The notes under the pieces are model-generated. The model saw only the letters and a list, made by a program, of their open reading frames with translations. It had not been told where the DNA came from and searched no databases. DNA of 64,000 nt. Source: Chryseobacterium sp. E1. GTDB taxonomy: Bacteria > Bacteroidota > Bacteroidia > Flavobacteriales > Weeksellaceae. Shown one piece after another: positions 16,516-26,483 of the stretch. Each line of letters begins with the position of its first letter. The stretch's first letter is position 1. Where the stretch lies: NCBI GenBank assembly GCA_019203745.1, contig CP078104.1, positions 4,774,001 through 4,838,000 of the forward strand, in the 5' to 3' direction. Both the position numbers and the translations under genes were made by a program.

Positions 16516-18881
16516 TTAATTTTCTTCCGGTAAACGGTCCTTATCTCCCTTTTTCCTATTGAAACGGTAGGTGGCAGTCAGGTTGATGATCCTTCCTACT
16601 CCATATGCTGTGGACTGCAGCTGATAATCAGGTGTATTAAGTTCCTGTCTTTCAATCAGAGAATTGAATATATTGTTAAAGGCAATACTAAGAGTCATTT
16701 TCTCTTTAAACAGATCTTTGCTCACGGCTACATTCAATTTATATACCGGTTTATTTACAGACTGTATATCCTGAAAGCTGCTTCTGTAAGTAAATACAGA
16801 CTCTATAGCAAGATTTTTGGGTAGTTTCATCCTTGAATTGAGCTGTGCTGTCCACATTTCGTCCTTCGATCCATATTCCTTCCCTTCAAACTTTCCTTGC
16901 TGTCTGAAGCCGTAATAATTGAAATTCAGTGCCAGATTCCACCAACCGAATGGTTTGTAGGTAGAGGATACTTCCAGCCCGTATCTTTCTTCATGATCCA
17001 GATTGACCGGGGTACGCAGAAAATTTCCGTCTTCCGTCTGCTGCAGGACATACTGGAAATAATTGGCGGTGTTTTTGTAATAAACAGAAGGAGTAATTGT
17101 GAATTTATTGATTTTACTGAGCACTGAAAATTCTAATGAATGGGTATAAGTGGGATTAAGATCCGGATTTCCAATGGTAAGGTTGCGCAGGTCTGAAAGT
17201 CCTCCGAAAGGGTTAAGCTGCCAGAACCCGGGCCTGTCTATTCTCCGGCTGTAGCTGAGCTGTAAAGTCGTATTTTCCTTTAATGCATATCCTAAATGAG
17301 CAGTAGGAAAAAATCTATGTACTGTTTATTATTGGTGAAAATACCGGCCCGGTCAGAAATTCTGATGATGGAAAGTTCTGAACGTAATCCTAATAAATAG
17401 CTCCATTTATTAATTTTATTCCCCATTGCATATAAGCTCCCAGTAAATTTTCGTTGTAATTTAATTTATTATTATACTGCTGTAATAAAATATCGTCTGA
17501 TACAGTCTGATAATCACTTTTTATGGCCCGGAAATCTCCTCTTATTCCTGCTTCAAGCTTACTGTTATTTTTTTCATATACATAATCACTCTGAACGAAA
17601 ATATCATTGCTGCTTTCTATATTTCGGGTAACCAGTTTAGGTGCTGACACCTGGGAAGGCAATAATCTGTACTGATTAATGTTTTGGTTTTCATCATCAT
17701 TCCAGAAATCATAGCGTAGGCTTGTGGTCCAGGTTTTTCCTTTCTGCTCAAAGTTTTTCACATAATTCAGTTCCAGCTGGTTGTACTTTTTGGGTTCCCT
17801 GTAATGCTCATAACGATGGATCAGGCTGTCCTGCACATTCAACTGGTTAAAGTAATTATATTCATAATCAATGTGATTGTTGATGATCAGGGTGCTGTGG
17901 TAGAAACTTCCGGTCAGTGTATTTTTATCATTGATGTAATAATCCCCGCCCACATAGAAATTATAAGCCTGGTCACGCCTGTTGGTCATATTGTTTTGGA
18001 GGAGCAGATTTTTAACACCATTCTTCAGAGTGGTCTGACTTCTGTCTTCTTTAATATGAAGATTTCTGAAGCGGGTTCCTATATTACCAAACAGATTGAA
18101 TTTTTCTTTTTATAGCTGAAATTTATATTTCCGTTATAGTTGGCGGGATCTCCTACTCCGGCCTGTATAGAGCTGTTTAAGCCTGATAAAGTATTCTTCT
18201 TTAATATGATATTGATGATTCCTGCATTGCCCTGAGCTTCATATTTTGCGGAAGGATTGGTGCTTACTTCTTTTTTCTATCTGGCTGGCCGGGATTTGTT
18301 CCAGGCCGTTATTCAGGAGATTACAGAAGGTTTACCATCGATCAGTATCCTTACTCCTGAATTTCCTCTGAGGCTCACAGCTCCATTCACATCTACGCTT
18401 ACTGACGGAACATTGTTTAAGACGTCATTGGCACTTCCACCTTTAGCCAGAAGGTCTTTTCCTGTATAGAATACCTTTTTATCGAGATTCAGGAGAGACC
18501 GGATTTTTCTCCGGAAACCGTTACTGTTTCTAGGAGCTGATAATTTTCATTTAAAAAGAGATCTCCAAGATCAAGATCTTCCGTTACTGATTGGTTGTTC
18601 AATGTAACAGGTTTGAAAGTACTGAAATCTATGGAGATATTCCACTCACCTGCTTCCGTCTGCATTTCAAACGCTCCACTTTTATTGGTCTTACTGCTTT
18701 GCTTTTTGTCCGGATTCTGAACTGAAGACAGGCTTATTAAAGCATTTTCCAACGGTAACTGAGTTTGCCGGTTCAGTACCCTGCCTTTAATTATGACTGT
18801 TGTAATGACCTGAGCGGTTACTGTATTTTGCAGGATACAAAACATCAGGATAATCATTATTGTAATCTTTTTAGCTTTCAT
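16516..18881 (-). CDS. TonB-dependent-receptor-like outer-membrane beta-barrel protein (frames broken)
   Basis: About 788 residues over several frames. The N-terminus is a signal peptide (IMIILMFCILQNTVTAQ), then a carboxypeptidase-regulatory-like domain (IKGRVLNRQTQLPLENALIS), then a plug opening LLETVTVSGEKS. The middle and C-terminal parts are alternating beta-strands typical of the OMP_b-brl_3 group (YNFYVGGDYYINDKNTLTGS; IESVFTYRSSFQDIQS). It ends INLTATYRFNRKKGD rather than the usual aromatic residue. Breaks fall near 18490, 18285, 18115, 17990, 17370 and 17130. It is divergent from a LytS/LytTR pair that may regulate it. Substrate unknown. Confidence 0.75.
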
Positions 18882-19073
18882 TATTTTAAGAATTTCATGC
18901 TGCGAAGATGTAGTATTATTGTTTCCAAAATTATTTGTGATGCCGGATAGCTTTCATTGGCATGCTGATGGTTTCTGTAGCGATGTAAACCTGTTTCGTC
19001 TTCAGTTTTGATGTATTGGTATTTATATTCAGAGTATTCATCTTTACCTGTGATTATTATTTCAATGAAATGG

Positions 19074-19081
19074 TATATTTG
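19074..19081 (+). promoter_or_regulatory. -7-like box directly before the histidine kinase
   Basis: TATATTTG matches TAnnTTTG. The start codon at 19089 is only 7 bases beyond the box, so a transcript from here would be almost leaderless. No -33 TTG is evident; it may be chance. Confidence 0.3.
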
Positions 19082-19088
19082 ATGCGAA

Positions 19089-20159
19089 ATGTCGATTTTA
19101 GAAAAAGCAATACGTTACAGTACGGTTTACCGTGTTTCCAGCCATATCCTGTTTTGGCTGGTGGTGTTTATTGTTCCTCAGTATCAGGAAGGAACCAGCC
19201 TCCGGGATATGCTCATTGAGAATACATTTTATCTGTCTTTCTATATGATGGCTTCCTATTTTGTGGCGTATATCATTATTCCAAAGTTGCTGAAGGGTGA
19301 TCATTATATTGTTGTCATGCTGTGGTTTATAATCGGGAGTTATGCAATCAGCGCTTTTTCAAGGATTATGGTAGTGCACGTCATGGAGCCGCTTATAAGA
19401 AAACCACCATTTGAGCAGGAATCTGTAGTGGAAATCCTTACAGACATCAGAAAGCTGGTAGTTATCTATTTCCTTCAGAACTTTTCGCTGGCCTGGATTT
19501 TTGGATTCATTAAACTGGTGAAAGATCAGTATATCGTAAAGCAGCGGACATTGTGGCTGGAGAAAGAAAAGACCAAAGCAGAGCTTGCTGCTCTCAAGGC
19601 CCAGCTCAATCCTCATTTTTTATTCAATACCCTGAATAATATTTATGCATTGTCATTGGCCAACTCTCCTGTAACATCACCTTCGATCGCCGGGTTGTCA
19701 GAAATTTTAGACCATGTATTATATCGTTGCAACGGCAGTTTTGTTCCGGTTTCCACAGAAATCAAACTGCTGGAAAACTATATTGAGCTTGAAAAATTAA
19801 GATATGATGAACGTCTGATGATCAATTTTAAGCATCATATTGATGAAGATCTGGATATTGTACCTCTCATTCTGCTGTCTATTGTAGAAAATGCTTTTAA
19901 ACATGGCGCCGGTGAAGATATCGGAAATCCGGTTATTGATATCGAACTTTTGCTGAATAAAGGAAATTTTCATTTCAAGGTGTCCAATACATTTACCGCT
20001 AAAGAGCATGATGATTCAAATGATAAAATTGGCCTGGATAATATATATAAACAGCTGGAACTTGTTTATCCTGGGAACCATGAATTTAAAACCTTTATTC
20101 ATGAAAGTACTTTTGTAACTTTACTGTCAATAACGGACCTTAGAATTAATAAAGCTTAG
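19089..20159 (+). CDS. LytS/YehU-type sensor histidine kinase
   Basis: An intact 356-residue inner-membrane kinase. Four hydrophobic helices lie in residues 15-150 (ILFWLVVFIVP; FYMMASYFVAYIIIP; VVMLWFIIGSYAISAF; VVIYFLQNFSLAWIFGFI). A short coiled coil (EKEKTKAELAALKAQ) leads into the H-box LNPHFLFNTLNNIYALS. The N-box reads LLSIVENAFKHGAG and the G-region KIGLDNIYKQLELVYPG. The phosphorylated His is that of NPHFLF. The stop is immediately followed by the LytTR regulator. The signal is unknown. Confidence 0.9.
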   Translation: MSILEKAIRYSTVYRVSSHILFWLVVFIVPQYQEGTSLRDMLIENTFYLSFYMMASYFVAYIIIPKLLKGDHYIVVMLWFIIGSYAISAFSRIMVVHVMEPLIRKPPFEQESVVEILTDIRKLVVIYFLQNFSLAWIFGFIKLVKDQYIVKQRTLWLEKEKTKAELAALKAQLNPHFLFNTLNNIYALSLANSPVTSPSIAGLSEILDHVLYRCNGSFVPVSTEIKLLENYIELEKLRYDERLMINFKHHIDEDLDIVPLILLSIVENAFKHGAGEDIGNPVIDIELLLNKGNFHFKVSNTFTAKEHDDSNDKIGLDNIYKQLELVYPGNHEFKTFIHESTFVTLLSITDLRINKA

Positions 20160-20868
20160 ATGATGAAAATAAGATGTCTTTTAGTGGATGATGAACCTTT
20201 GGCTATCCAGCTGTTGAAAGGTCACCTGGAAAAACTGGATATGTTTGAAGTAACCGCTACCTGCAACAATGCCATCAAAGCACTGGAAGTATTGAGAACG
20301 GAAACCATAGACCTTGTTTTCCTGGATATTAAAATGCCCAAAATCTCCGGGATTGATTTTTAAAAACACTCAAAAATCCTCCGGCGGTAGTGATTACCAC
20401 AGCTTACCGTGAATATGCCTTAGAAGGATATGATCTGGATATTGTGGATTATCTTTTGAAACCTATTACTTTTGACCGTTTTTTCAAAGCTATAGACCGT
20501 TATTTGAGAACCGTTCAGGTACAGCCCTTACAACCGGCAGCATCTGTTGACGAACAGTATATTTATATCAGATCCGGTGGAAAATTCCATAAACTCTATA
20601 TTGAAGATATTTTATATGTGGAAAGTTTTAAAGACTATATAACCATTCACTGTACCCATCAAAAATAGTCACCAAATACAAGATCAGTGATATGGAACAG
20701 GAGCTGAAACCTTATCGTTTTTTACGTATTCACAGATCTTTTATTATTAATCAAAGAAAAATAACCGCATTTACAGTTAATGATATAGAAATCGGAAAAC
20801 AGGAACTTCCGATTGGAACCAATTATAAAGAATATGTCTTTCAGGCGTTGAAAAGCAATACACTGTAA
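20160..20868 (+). CDS. LytTR-family response regulator (frames broken)
   Basis: About 235 residues. The receiver domain is CLLVDDEPLAIQLLKGHLEK with the phospho-acceptor Asp in LVFLDIKMPKISGIDF, then VVITTAYREYALEGYDLDIV and LLKPI. The LytTR DNA-binding domain starts at EQYIYIRSGGKFHKLYIEDI and ends ELPIGTNYKEYVFQALKS. Breaks are near 20362 and 20667, each restoring the family sequence in the next frame. It begins directly after the kinase gene's stop. Likely target: the divergent outer-membrane protein gene or unlinked genes. Confidence 0.85.
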
Positions 20869-20882
20869 GCTTTCAGAAAAAA

Positions 20883-20909
20883 ACAAGACGGAAAAAATAT
20901 CCGCCTTGT
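20883..20909 (-). terminator. Terminator after the CobW-family gene
   Basis: ACAAGACGGA / TCCGCCTTGT stem with one mismatch. On the minus strand it is followed by a T-run of eight. Confidence 0.6.
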
Positions 20910-20993
20910 CTCAAACCTGTTAAAAATGTAAAATATGTGTATGAAAAAAATGTGTGTAATTATCTATGGATAGCTTTCATCATTATATGTCTT

Positions 20994-22212
20994 TCACATA
21001 AATAAAAAGCTCATTTTAAATATTTTTGGGAAAAGGATCTTCAAAACTTTGTTTTTATCAAACAGTTCTTTTTCCCGCTCATTGATAAGACAATCCTGGA
21101 GATCGGCTAGCATCTGATCCTTATCAAGATTTTGTCCGATAAAGACAAGCTCATTGACTCTATCGCCCCAATTTTTATCCCATCTGTTCTCTATGAATTC
21201 CTGGTTTTCTGCAAATGAAGCATAATGCATCCTATGGCTCATTGGCATACTGCACCACCAGACTCCTGCTTTTTCCAAACGGAAAGATCCCCGGCCTGAG
21301 AAAATTCAGGGCATCATCCGGTCTTGAAGCCAGCCAGAATAAACCTTTCGCTCTGATAATTCCCTCAGGATACTGATGATTAAGGAAATTCCATAGCCTC
21401 ATAGGATGAAAAGGCCTCTGCTCTCTGAACACCAGTGAGCTGATTCCATATTCTTCTGTTTCAGGAGTATGATGACCGGCCTGAAGCTCCTTTTGCCAGC
21501 CGGCAGAAGTCTGGGATTTATCAAAATCGAAAAGTTTTGTATTTAAAATCTTTTGCAGATCCTTTCCAAACTCTGACTGAAGAATGATGGCATCAGGATT
21601 CAGTTTTTTGACAGCAGCTTTTAGAAAACCCAGTGTTTCAGCATCAATCAGATCTGTCTTATTGAGAACGATAACATTGGCAAACTCAATCTGGTCAGTC
21701 AGAAGGTTAACAATGGTTCGGTAATCTCCTTCCATATCAGTAAGGTGGCGGTCTGCAAGCAACTCATTCGAACCAAAATCTTTCATAAAATTAAAACAGT
21801 CCACCACCGTTACCATGGTATCTATATAGCTGAAACGGGAAAGATCAATTCCGCTTTTCTCATCAATGTAGGTGAAGGTTTGGGCTACAGGAACAGGTTC
21901 GCTGATCCCGGTACTTTCGATCAGCAGATAGTCAAAACGGTTTTCAAGCGCTAGGCGTTCCACTTCTGTCATGAGGTCTTCCCTAAGGGTACAGCAGATG
22001 CAGCCATTACTCATTTCTACCAGTTTTTCTTCCGTTCTTGAAAGTGTATTCTGGTTTTCTATCAGACGTGCATCAATATTGATTTCGCTCATATCATTCA
22101 CTATGACGGCTACTTTCAAGCCTTGTTTATTGTGAAGGATATGGTTCAGCAGAGTGGTTTTTCCGGCTCCCAGAAAGCCACTGAGTACCGTTACAGGCAG
22201 TTTTTGAGTCAT
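20994..22212 (-). CDS. CobW/COG0523 family GTP-binding metallochaperone (one frameshift)
   Basis: About 406 residues from MTQKLPVTVLSGFLGAGKTT at 22212. The in-frame codons upstream overlap the MerC gene and are rejected. Walker A is GFLGAGKTT. The metal-binding motif is NGCICCTLRED (CxCC). The Walker B-like region is DYLLIESTGISEPVPVAQ, and the guanine-specificity motif is VLNKTDLI. The CobW C-terminal domain, split by a frame break near 21265, ends in RVNELVFIGQNLDKDQM. COG0523 proteins act as zinc-transfer GTPases during zinc starvation. It lies 4 bases after a MerC-domain gene, downstream of a Zur-box-like control region. Confidence 0.85.
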
Positions 22213-22216
22213 AGAT

Positions 22217-22555
22217 TTAATGTTGATGATTTTTAAAATTGATGATATGTCCTGTAATGAGTCCTGCAGCTCCAGCATAGATCAGGGGAAGATGGAAATC
22301 AAAGATCAGATCTGTCATCACAGAAATGAATATCAGGGTAATAGACAGCCAAAATAACAGCTTCAGTTTCCGGTTTTTTGTTTTTTTAGTGACATTGATA
22401 ACAACAATGGCTCCAATGATCAGAAAAGCCAGGTCAATATAGGGGTTGTGTGATATTCCAAGAGGAATAATAAGCAATAATGGAAATACAATGCAATGAA
22501 TCAGGCATAAAACAGCAGCGGAGATTCCTACAGCATCAAGAATTTTTGATTTCAT
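22217..22555 (-). CDS. MerC-domain inner-membrane protein
   Basis: An intact 112-residue protein with four hydrophobic helices. The first helix carries AAVLCLIHCIVFPLLLIIPL, the Cys-x3-Cys-type motif of MerC-domain proteins. MerC of mercury operons carries Hg(II) inward. Chromosomal flavobacterial members are commonly next to Fur/Zur and CobW genes, so a zinc role is more likely here. It ends 4 bases before the CobW gene starts, forming one operon. Confidence 0.8.
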   Translation of the reverse strand: MKSKILDAVGISAAVLCLIHCIVFPLLLIIPLGISHNPYIDLAFLIIGAIVVINVTKKTKNRKLKLLFWLSITLIFISVMTDLIFDFHLPLIYAGAAGLITGHIINFKNHQH

Positions 22556-22581
22556 AAACGCAGGGATTTAATTTTCTTATG

Positions 22582-22634
22582 GTAACTTTGTTGCAAAAGT
22601 AAATATAAAAAACTAAATAACGCAACTTTGTTGC
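22582..22634. promoter_or_regulatory. Divergent merC/zur control region with two Zur-box-like palindromes
   Basis: GTAACTTTGTTGC (22582-22594) and GCAACTTTGTTGC (22622-22634) are near-identical GCAAC-n3-GTTGC palindromes 40 bases apart. On the minus strand a -33 TTG lies within the second box (plus 22623-22625). It is separated by 21 bases from a -7 TACTTTTG (22594-22601) that abuts the first box, so the merC promoter is framed by both. TAACTTTG in the first box could also serve as a -7 for the plus-strand regulator. Confidence 0.7.
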
Positions 22635-22642
22635 ATTAAAAT

Positions 22643-23031
22643 ATGAAACAAGTCAGAAATACGCATGCAAAAACGGAAATTTTAAACCTGATCAATGACT
22701 CAGACGTAGCACTTACCCACTCTGATATTCAGAAGAGGCTTGGAGATCTTTGTAATAGAGTGACTATTTACCGTGTACTGGAAAGGCTTGAAAATGAAGG
22801 GGCTATTCATAAAATAGTCAACGTAGACGGTGTGGTGAACTTTGCAAAATGCAGCGGAAAATGTACCCATGAAGAACATTTTCATAACCATGTTCATTTC
22901 AATTGCAAAAATGTCATTCAGTAACATGTATTGAAAATGCAATCCCGGAAATTAGCCTACCGGAACACTTTATTGCTGAGGAATATAATTTTATCATCAG
23001 TGGTATCTGCCCGAAATGCAGTAATGCTTAG
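22643..23031 (+). CDS. Fur-family transcriptional regulator, probably Zur (one frameshift)
   Basis: About 129 residues, at the short end for the family. The winged helix is ALTHSDIQKRLGDLCNRVTI followed by YRVLERLENEGAIHK. The metal-sensing part has CSGKCTHEEHFHNHVHFNC, rich in His. After a break near 22914 it continues CIENAIPEISLPEHFIAEEY and ends SGICPKCSNA with the structural-zinc CxxC. The context (MerC, CobW GTPase and the two palindromes upstream) argues for zinc rather than iron. It is divergent from the MerC-CobW operon and probably represses it and itself. Confidence 0.8.
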
Positions 23032-23127
23032 ACTTTGGCCAACCAACAAGTGTATTTCGATAATTATAATGGGTTCAAAGCTACTTATTACTTTATTCTT
23101 GCATTTTATCACTATTAAACATTTAAA

Positions 23128-23904
23128 ATGGAAAATATAACTCAGATTTTCAATACTGCTAAAGCTGAATTTAAAAAATCAAATGCTTCTGAACAATCTG
23201 TAGAGCAACTTTACGATCTGATTTATCTTTTACAAAAACAAAACAGGAATTTTGAAGAAGATTATATCCTTGCACAGCTTTATACCCTTGTAGGAAACCG
23301 GTCTGCTGCTATTGAAGTGATAAAATCAGGAGAGATACCGGCCAACAAGAATGAAGCTGCCCAATTAGAAAAATTGCTTTCAGATCTTGAGAAGAATATA
23401 TACAATGTAAAACTTTATAAGGATTTACGGGAGGCAAAACTTGTTAAACCTGCGACCCAGTTATATTTGGATGATATTCTAATTCCCGGGCAAGGTGAGG
23501 ACGATTATTTTAAAATTACAATATCAGACACAGTAAAGTACATTGTTGTAGCCAATAAGAATCTTGAAAATAATGACCATAATCTTGCTATTTTCGTAAG
23601 TAATACATTACAAAAATCTATTGAATCAGATTGGGTATACAAACTTATATCCCAGATAGAATGGTTAGGGAAAATAGAGAATGACCTGATTGATTTTTAT
23701 AACAGGTCCGATTTTGATAATAAAATGGAGAACGTTGGAAAACGATGGTTTGACGGATTGGACATAATGGATGTATCTATTTATATTGAGAATGATGAAA
23801 CCATTGTAACTGACATTACTTTTTCAGATTATTTCCTGAGTGATATAGGAATAAGTTTTAGCCTTAAAGATCAGGCAATAGTTTATGTAGAATATGGCTG
23901 CTAA
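23128..23904 (+). CDS. Unknown 258-residue cytoplasmic protein
   Basis: An intact acidic protein. The N-terminal 90 residues look helical and TPR-like (SVEQLYDLIYLLQKQNRNFE; DYILAQLYTLVGNRSAAIEV). The C-terminal part is beta-rich (WFDGLDIMDVSIYIENDETI) and similar in style to DUF2004-type immunity-like proteins. No signal peptide or membrane segment. Probable ATG at 23128. It stands alone between the Fur gene and a bidirectional terminator. I do not recognise a specific function. Confidence 0.55.
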   Translation: MENITQIFNTAKAEFKKSNASEQSVEQLYDLIYLLQKQNRNFEEDYILAQLYTLVGNRSAAIEVIKSGEIPANKNEAAQLEKLLSDLEKNIYNVKLYKDLREAKLVKPATQLYLDDILIPGQGEDDYFKITISDTVKYIVVANKNLENNDHNLAIFVSNTLQKSIESDWVYKLISQIEWLGKIENDLIDFYNRSDFDNKMENVGKRWFDGLDIMDVSIYIENDETIVTDITFSDYFLSDIGISFSLKDQAIVYVEYGC

Positions 23905-23952
23905 GAGAATATAATATCAGCATGATGAGACAATATGCCTTTTGACAATAAA

Positions 23953-23990
23953 AAAACCTCCTTACAAATCTAAGGAGGTTTTATTTTTTT
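23953..23990. terminator. Bidirectional terminator
   Basis: Perfect 12-bp stem AAAACCTCCTTA / TAAGGAGGTTTT with a 6-base loop and T-runs on both strands. It separates the convergent genes ending at 23904 and 23998. Confidence 0.85.
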
Positions 23991-23997
23991 ATATCTG

Positions 23998-24540
23998 CTA
24001 TAAAGGCGAGATATAGACTTCTATTTTGGTTCCGTCATAGTTGAAGGTTCCATCTTCATTTTTCTTTCCTAAAACCCATTTCATATCCACAGGCACAGAC
24101 CATGCAGATCCCAGAGAGAATCCGTTTACAGAACGGATATCATTCATATGCCCTGTAGTAATGGCTGAATGGAAGAATGTTTTATCAACAAGTCTGTAGA
24201 AGCCGATAGCTTTTCCTTTTGGGATAATGGAATATCCGTCCCATTTATCGCCTCCGAAATAATTAAACTTGTTTAGCCATCCCTGTCCTACAGACACGGC
24301 AAGCTCTGAAGGACTTATTTTTGCACCATACATATAAAGTGCATAGGCTACTACATCATGACATACTCCGCTGTTGTATTTTGAAATGTTTTCTGATCCT
24401 GCAAGCAGCGCATTGGCCACAGGTTTCCTTTCTGATGAATCTAACTGAGCCTTCCTGGCTCCTTCTGGTGTAATGAATGACATATTAATAATTTTTGGTG
24501 TACGTAAAGATAATGTTTTTAAATTAAATGCTTCAGGCAC
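23998..24540 (-). CDS. Unknown protein with a possible Cys-His hydrolase core
   Basis: 180 residues. A cysteine lies at the start of a helix in NSGVCHDVVAYALYMYG, and a histidine later in FFHSAITTGHMNDIRSVNG. This order (Cys at the N-end of a helix, later His and Asp) resembles papain-like or NlpC/P60-type folds, but the match is by eye only. The first residues may be upstream of the true start; an internal methionine (MSFITPEG) begins at residue 20. It follows a lipoprotein gene on the same strand. Toxin, amidase and transglutaminase-like are all possible. Confidence 0.45.
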   Translation of the reverse strand: MPEAFNLKTLSLRTPKIINMSFITPEGARKAQLDSSERKPVANALLAGSENISKYNSGVCHDVVAYALYMYGAKISPSELAVSVGQGWLNKFNYFGGDKWDGYSIIPKGKAIGFYRLVDKTFFHSAITTGHMNDIRSVNGFSLGSAWSVPVDMKWVLGKKNEDGTFNYDGTKIEVYISPL

Positions 24541-24576
24541 CGCTTCTTCATTATATAAACAAACCGCAAATAAAAT

Positions 24577-25061
24577 TTAGTGGGTCTGGTTCCAGTTCAG
24601 AGAATCCATTTCCCGTTTAATCCTTATCCAGTTGATGCTGTCTAATGTATGAAGTTCTTTATCAAAATCCTGTTTCCAGTTCTTTCCCAGTTTCTTTTCA
24701 AGACTTTCAAAATACAGCTCATTTGAAGCCTCATACTGCTTCTTCAGGTTTTTCATGCTGTCTGTAATTTCACATCCGGCTTCAATGCGTTCATAGCATA
24801 AACCCATTTTTTGACCAGGCTGTCAATAGCATCATAAGCTCCTACGGGAGGAAGTTCACCATATCGGAAATCTTTCCAGCAAAGAGAATCTGTAGTTTTT
24901 GCAGACTTTTGGGAAGTTTTGGTTACAGCGGCAGGATCAGGTTTACAGGAAATAAAAACCATCAATAAACAGATAAAAGAGCTATTCATAGGCTTAAAAG
25001 ATACGGGAAACCTAAACTTTCTTTCAATGTTTTTAACAAAACGAATATTGAGCTTTTTCAT
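24577..25061 (-). CDS. Putative lipoprotein of unknown function (one frameshift)
   Basis: An N-terminal basic segment is followed by SSFICLLMVFISCKPDPAAV, a signal with a lipobox Cys (FISC). The mature part reads DSLCWKDFRYGELPPVGAYD and, after a break near 24806, RIEAGCEITDSMKNLKKQYE and KKLGKNWKQDFDKELHTLDS. About 161 residues. It lies 36 bases upstream of the Cys-His protein gene and may be co-transcribed with it. The functional start may be the internal methionine at MNSSFICLL. Confidence 0.55.
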
Positions 25062-25104
25062 GATAATAATTTAATAATTGGAAGAATATTCAGACCTATT
25101 CTCG

Positions 25105-25470
25105 TTAAACCGGTGATCGTTCATTGATAAATTCCAAAAGGCGTTTTCTCGTAATGATCTGATTCCCCTGATAAAATTCATTAGCATCCAGCCGGGCCAG
25201 AGATGCCGTGGACTGTGAAGAAAGCCATTCTACAAATGAATTTCTGCTTTTAAATACCTGAGGAGACGAAAAGTCTATTCCGTCATATAATTCGCCATAA
25301 AGGAAATGCTGTTCTGCACTGTAGCTCATGGCCATACCGCAATAATCACGGTGGCGGTATCCCAGAAAGAAACCTTTTTCCAGCTTATCGGCTACCTGCT
25401 CTGCTATTTCGGTGCCAAACACTTCAGTATCAGACTCCAAAACAGATAAAAAGTCTTCAGAATTTGTCAT
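25105..25470 (-). CDS. Unknown 121-residue protein
   Basis: An intact small protein (MTNSEDFLSVLESDTEVFGT; FFLGYRHRDYCGMAMSYSAE). It is cytoplasmic by composition, with no membrane segment. It is 43 bases upstream of the lipoprotein gene on the same strand. I recognise no family. Confidence 0.55.
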   Translation of the reverse strand: MTNSEDFLSVLESDTEVFGTEIAEQVADKLEKGFFLGYRHRDYCGMAMSYSAEQHFLYGELYDGIDFSSPQVFKSRNSFVEWLSSQSTASLARLDANEFYQGNQIITRKRLLEFINERSPV

Positions 25471-25686
25471 GCTATGTGATTTGAAATTGTATTTTCTAAA
25501 TGTAATAAAAATTAAGATCGATATGATTTAAAATTACATTACTGTCCTTCAAAACTGCAGGAAAATAACAGATATTCCGGAGTTATTGTTATTCAGAATC
25601 GGTATAAATTCCATCCAAATCATGCTATTCCGTTGGGTAAAGCAAATAAAAATATTATTTTCGCCCAAAAAAGACAAAGACCAATT

Positions 25687-26184
25687 ATGCCGACTGATGC
25701 TTCACACAAGCTGATACCGATGACTACTTTCGTTATTGAATATTATTCGAACGAAGGATATGCCGATCTTCAGATATTAAGTTTGATGAAGAACTATGCG
25801 AAATTTCTGAAACAATCCCTTCATCTGGGGATGTTTGTTCCTGTAGATGAAAACGGAAACGTATTGAAAGAGCCTAAGAATTACATTTCATGGAAATCGC
25901 TTGAACATAATGACGGAAAAAGGACTACTACAGCCGGTTTTGAAGAATATGCAGAATATCAGAAAGCTGAACAGCATTGTATGTTTGAAGGCTTTAAAGT
26001 AGATTACAATGGCTATTCAAAGGTTAGGATTGTGGCTTCGTATGATCCTTCCATAGAATTGTCCTTCAATAAAACCGACCTGTTGCCGGCTGGGTTTGAC
26101 GATGTGGAATCGCTTACTGTTTTTGATGATATTTACCTGACATCAAATGCCTTACAAGTGATCGGTATCAAAGTGAAATTATAA
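25687..26184 (+). CDS. Unknown 165-residue protein
   Basis: The frame is open from 25633, but the ATG at 25687 (MPTDASHKLIPMTTFVIEYY) is preferred because upstream codons lack an ATG and lie in the likely promoter. A hydrophilic beta-rich protein with a conserved-looking FDDIYLTSNALQVIGIKVKL end. No known domain recognised. It is convergent with a Cys-rich peptide gene, with a shared terminator between them. Confidence 0.55.
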   Translation: MPTDASHKLIPMTTFVIEYYSNEGYADLQILSLMKNYAKFLKQSLHLGMFVPVDENGNVLKEPKNYISWKSLEHNDGKRTTTAGFEEYAEYQKAEQHCMFEGFKVDYNGYSKVRIVASYDPSIELSFNKTDLLPAGFDDVESLTVFDDIYLTSNALQVIGIKVKL

Positions 26185-26208
26185 ATTGACCGTAAATAAT
26201 ACAAAATA

Positions 26209-26243
26209 AAAATGCCTTTATCAAATACTGATAAAGGCATTTT
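26209..26243. terminator. Bidirectional terminator
   Basis: Perfect 15-bp stem AAAATGCCTTTATCA / TGATAAAGGCATTTT with a 5-base loop between convergent genes. Confidence 0.8.
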
Positions 26244-26256
26244 AAATTCAATAATT

Positions 26257-26483
26257 TTATCTGACACATTCTCCGTTACGGCAGGAATAACCTGCAGGAC
26301 ACAGCCCATTGATACAAGGCCCCGCAACATCCGGATAACATCTTTCATCTGCTCTGCAATGTGAATGCGGAGGGCATAAAGAAATAAGGTTCCCAGGCAG
26401 ACTCCTACAGGAAGAGGAAGGTTCAGTTCTATCCCGAGTTCTCCAGTAATGTTTTTCAAAGATTTTCTGTTTAATTTTTTCAT
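26257..26483 (-). CDS. Cys-rich bacteriocin-like peptide precursor (one frameshift)
   Basis: The leader MKKLNRKSLKNITGELGIEL is of the same type as the glycine-zipper peptide at 10058. After one missing C near 26393 the second frame gives SLCPPHSHCRADERC, PCINGLCPAGYSC and RNGECVR. The product is about 75 residues with eight cysteines, ending at 26257. Such leaders precede small secreted peptides annotated as bacteriocin-like in Chryseobacterium; activity is unproven. The uncorrected frame runs on to 26133 with no cysteine pattern and is rejected. Confidence 0.65.

Noticed and set aside
22213..22278. N-terminal extension of the CobW-family protein
   Set aside because: It overlaps the end of the MerC gene and has no family similarity; MTQKLPVTVLSG at 22212 is the standard start.
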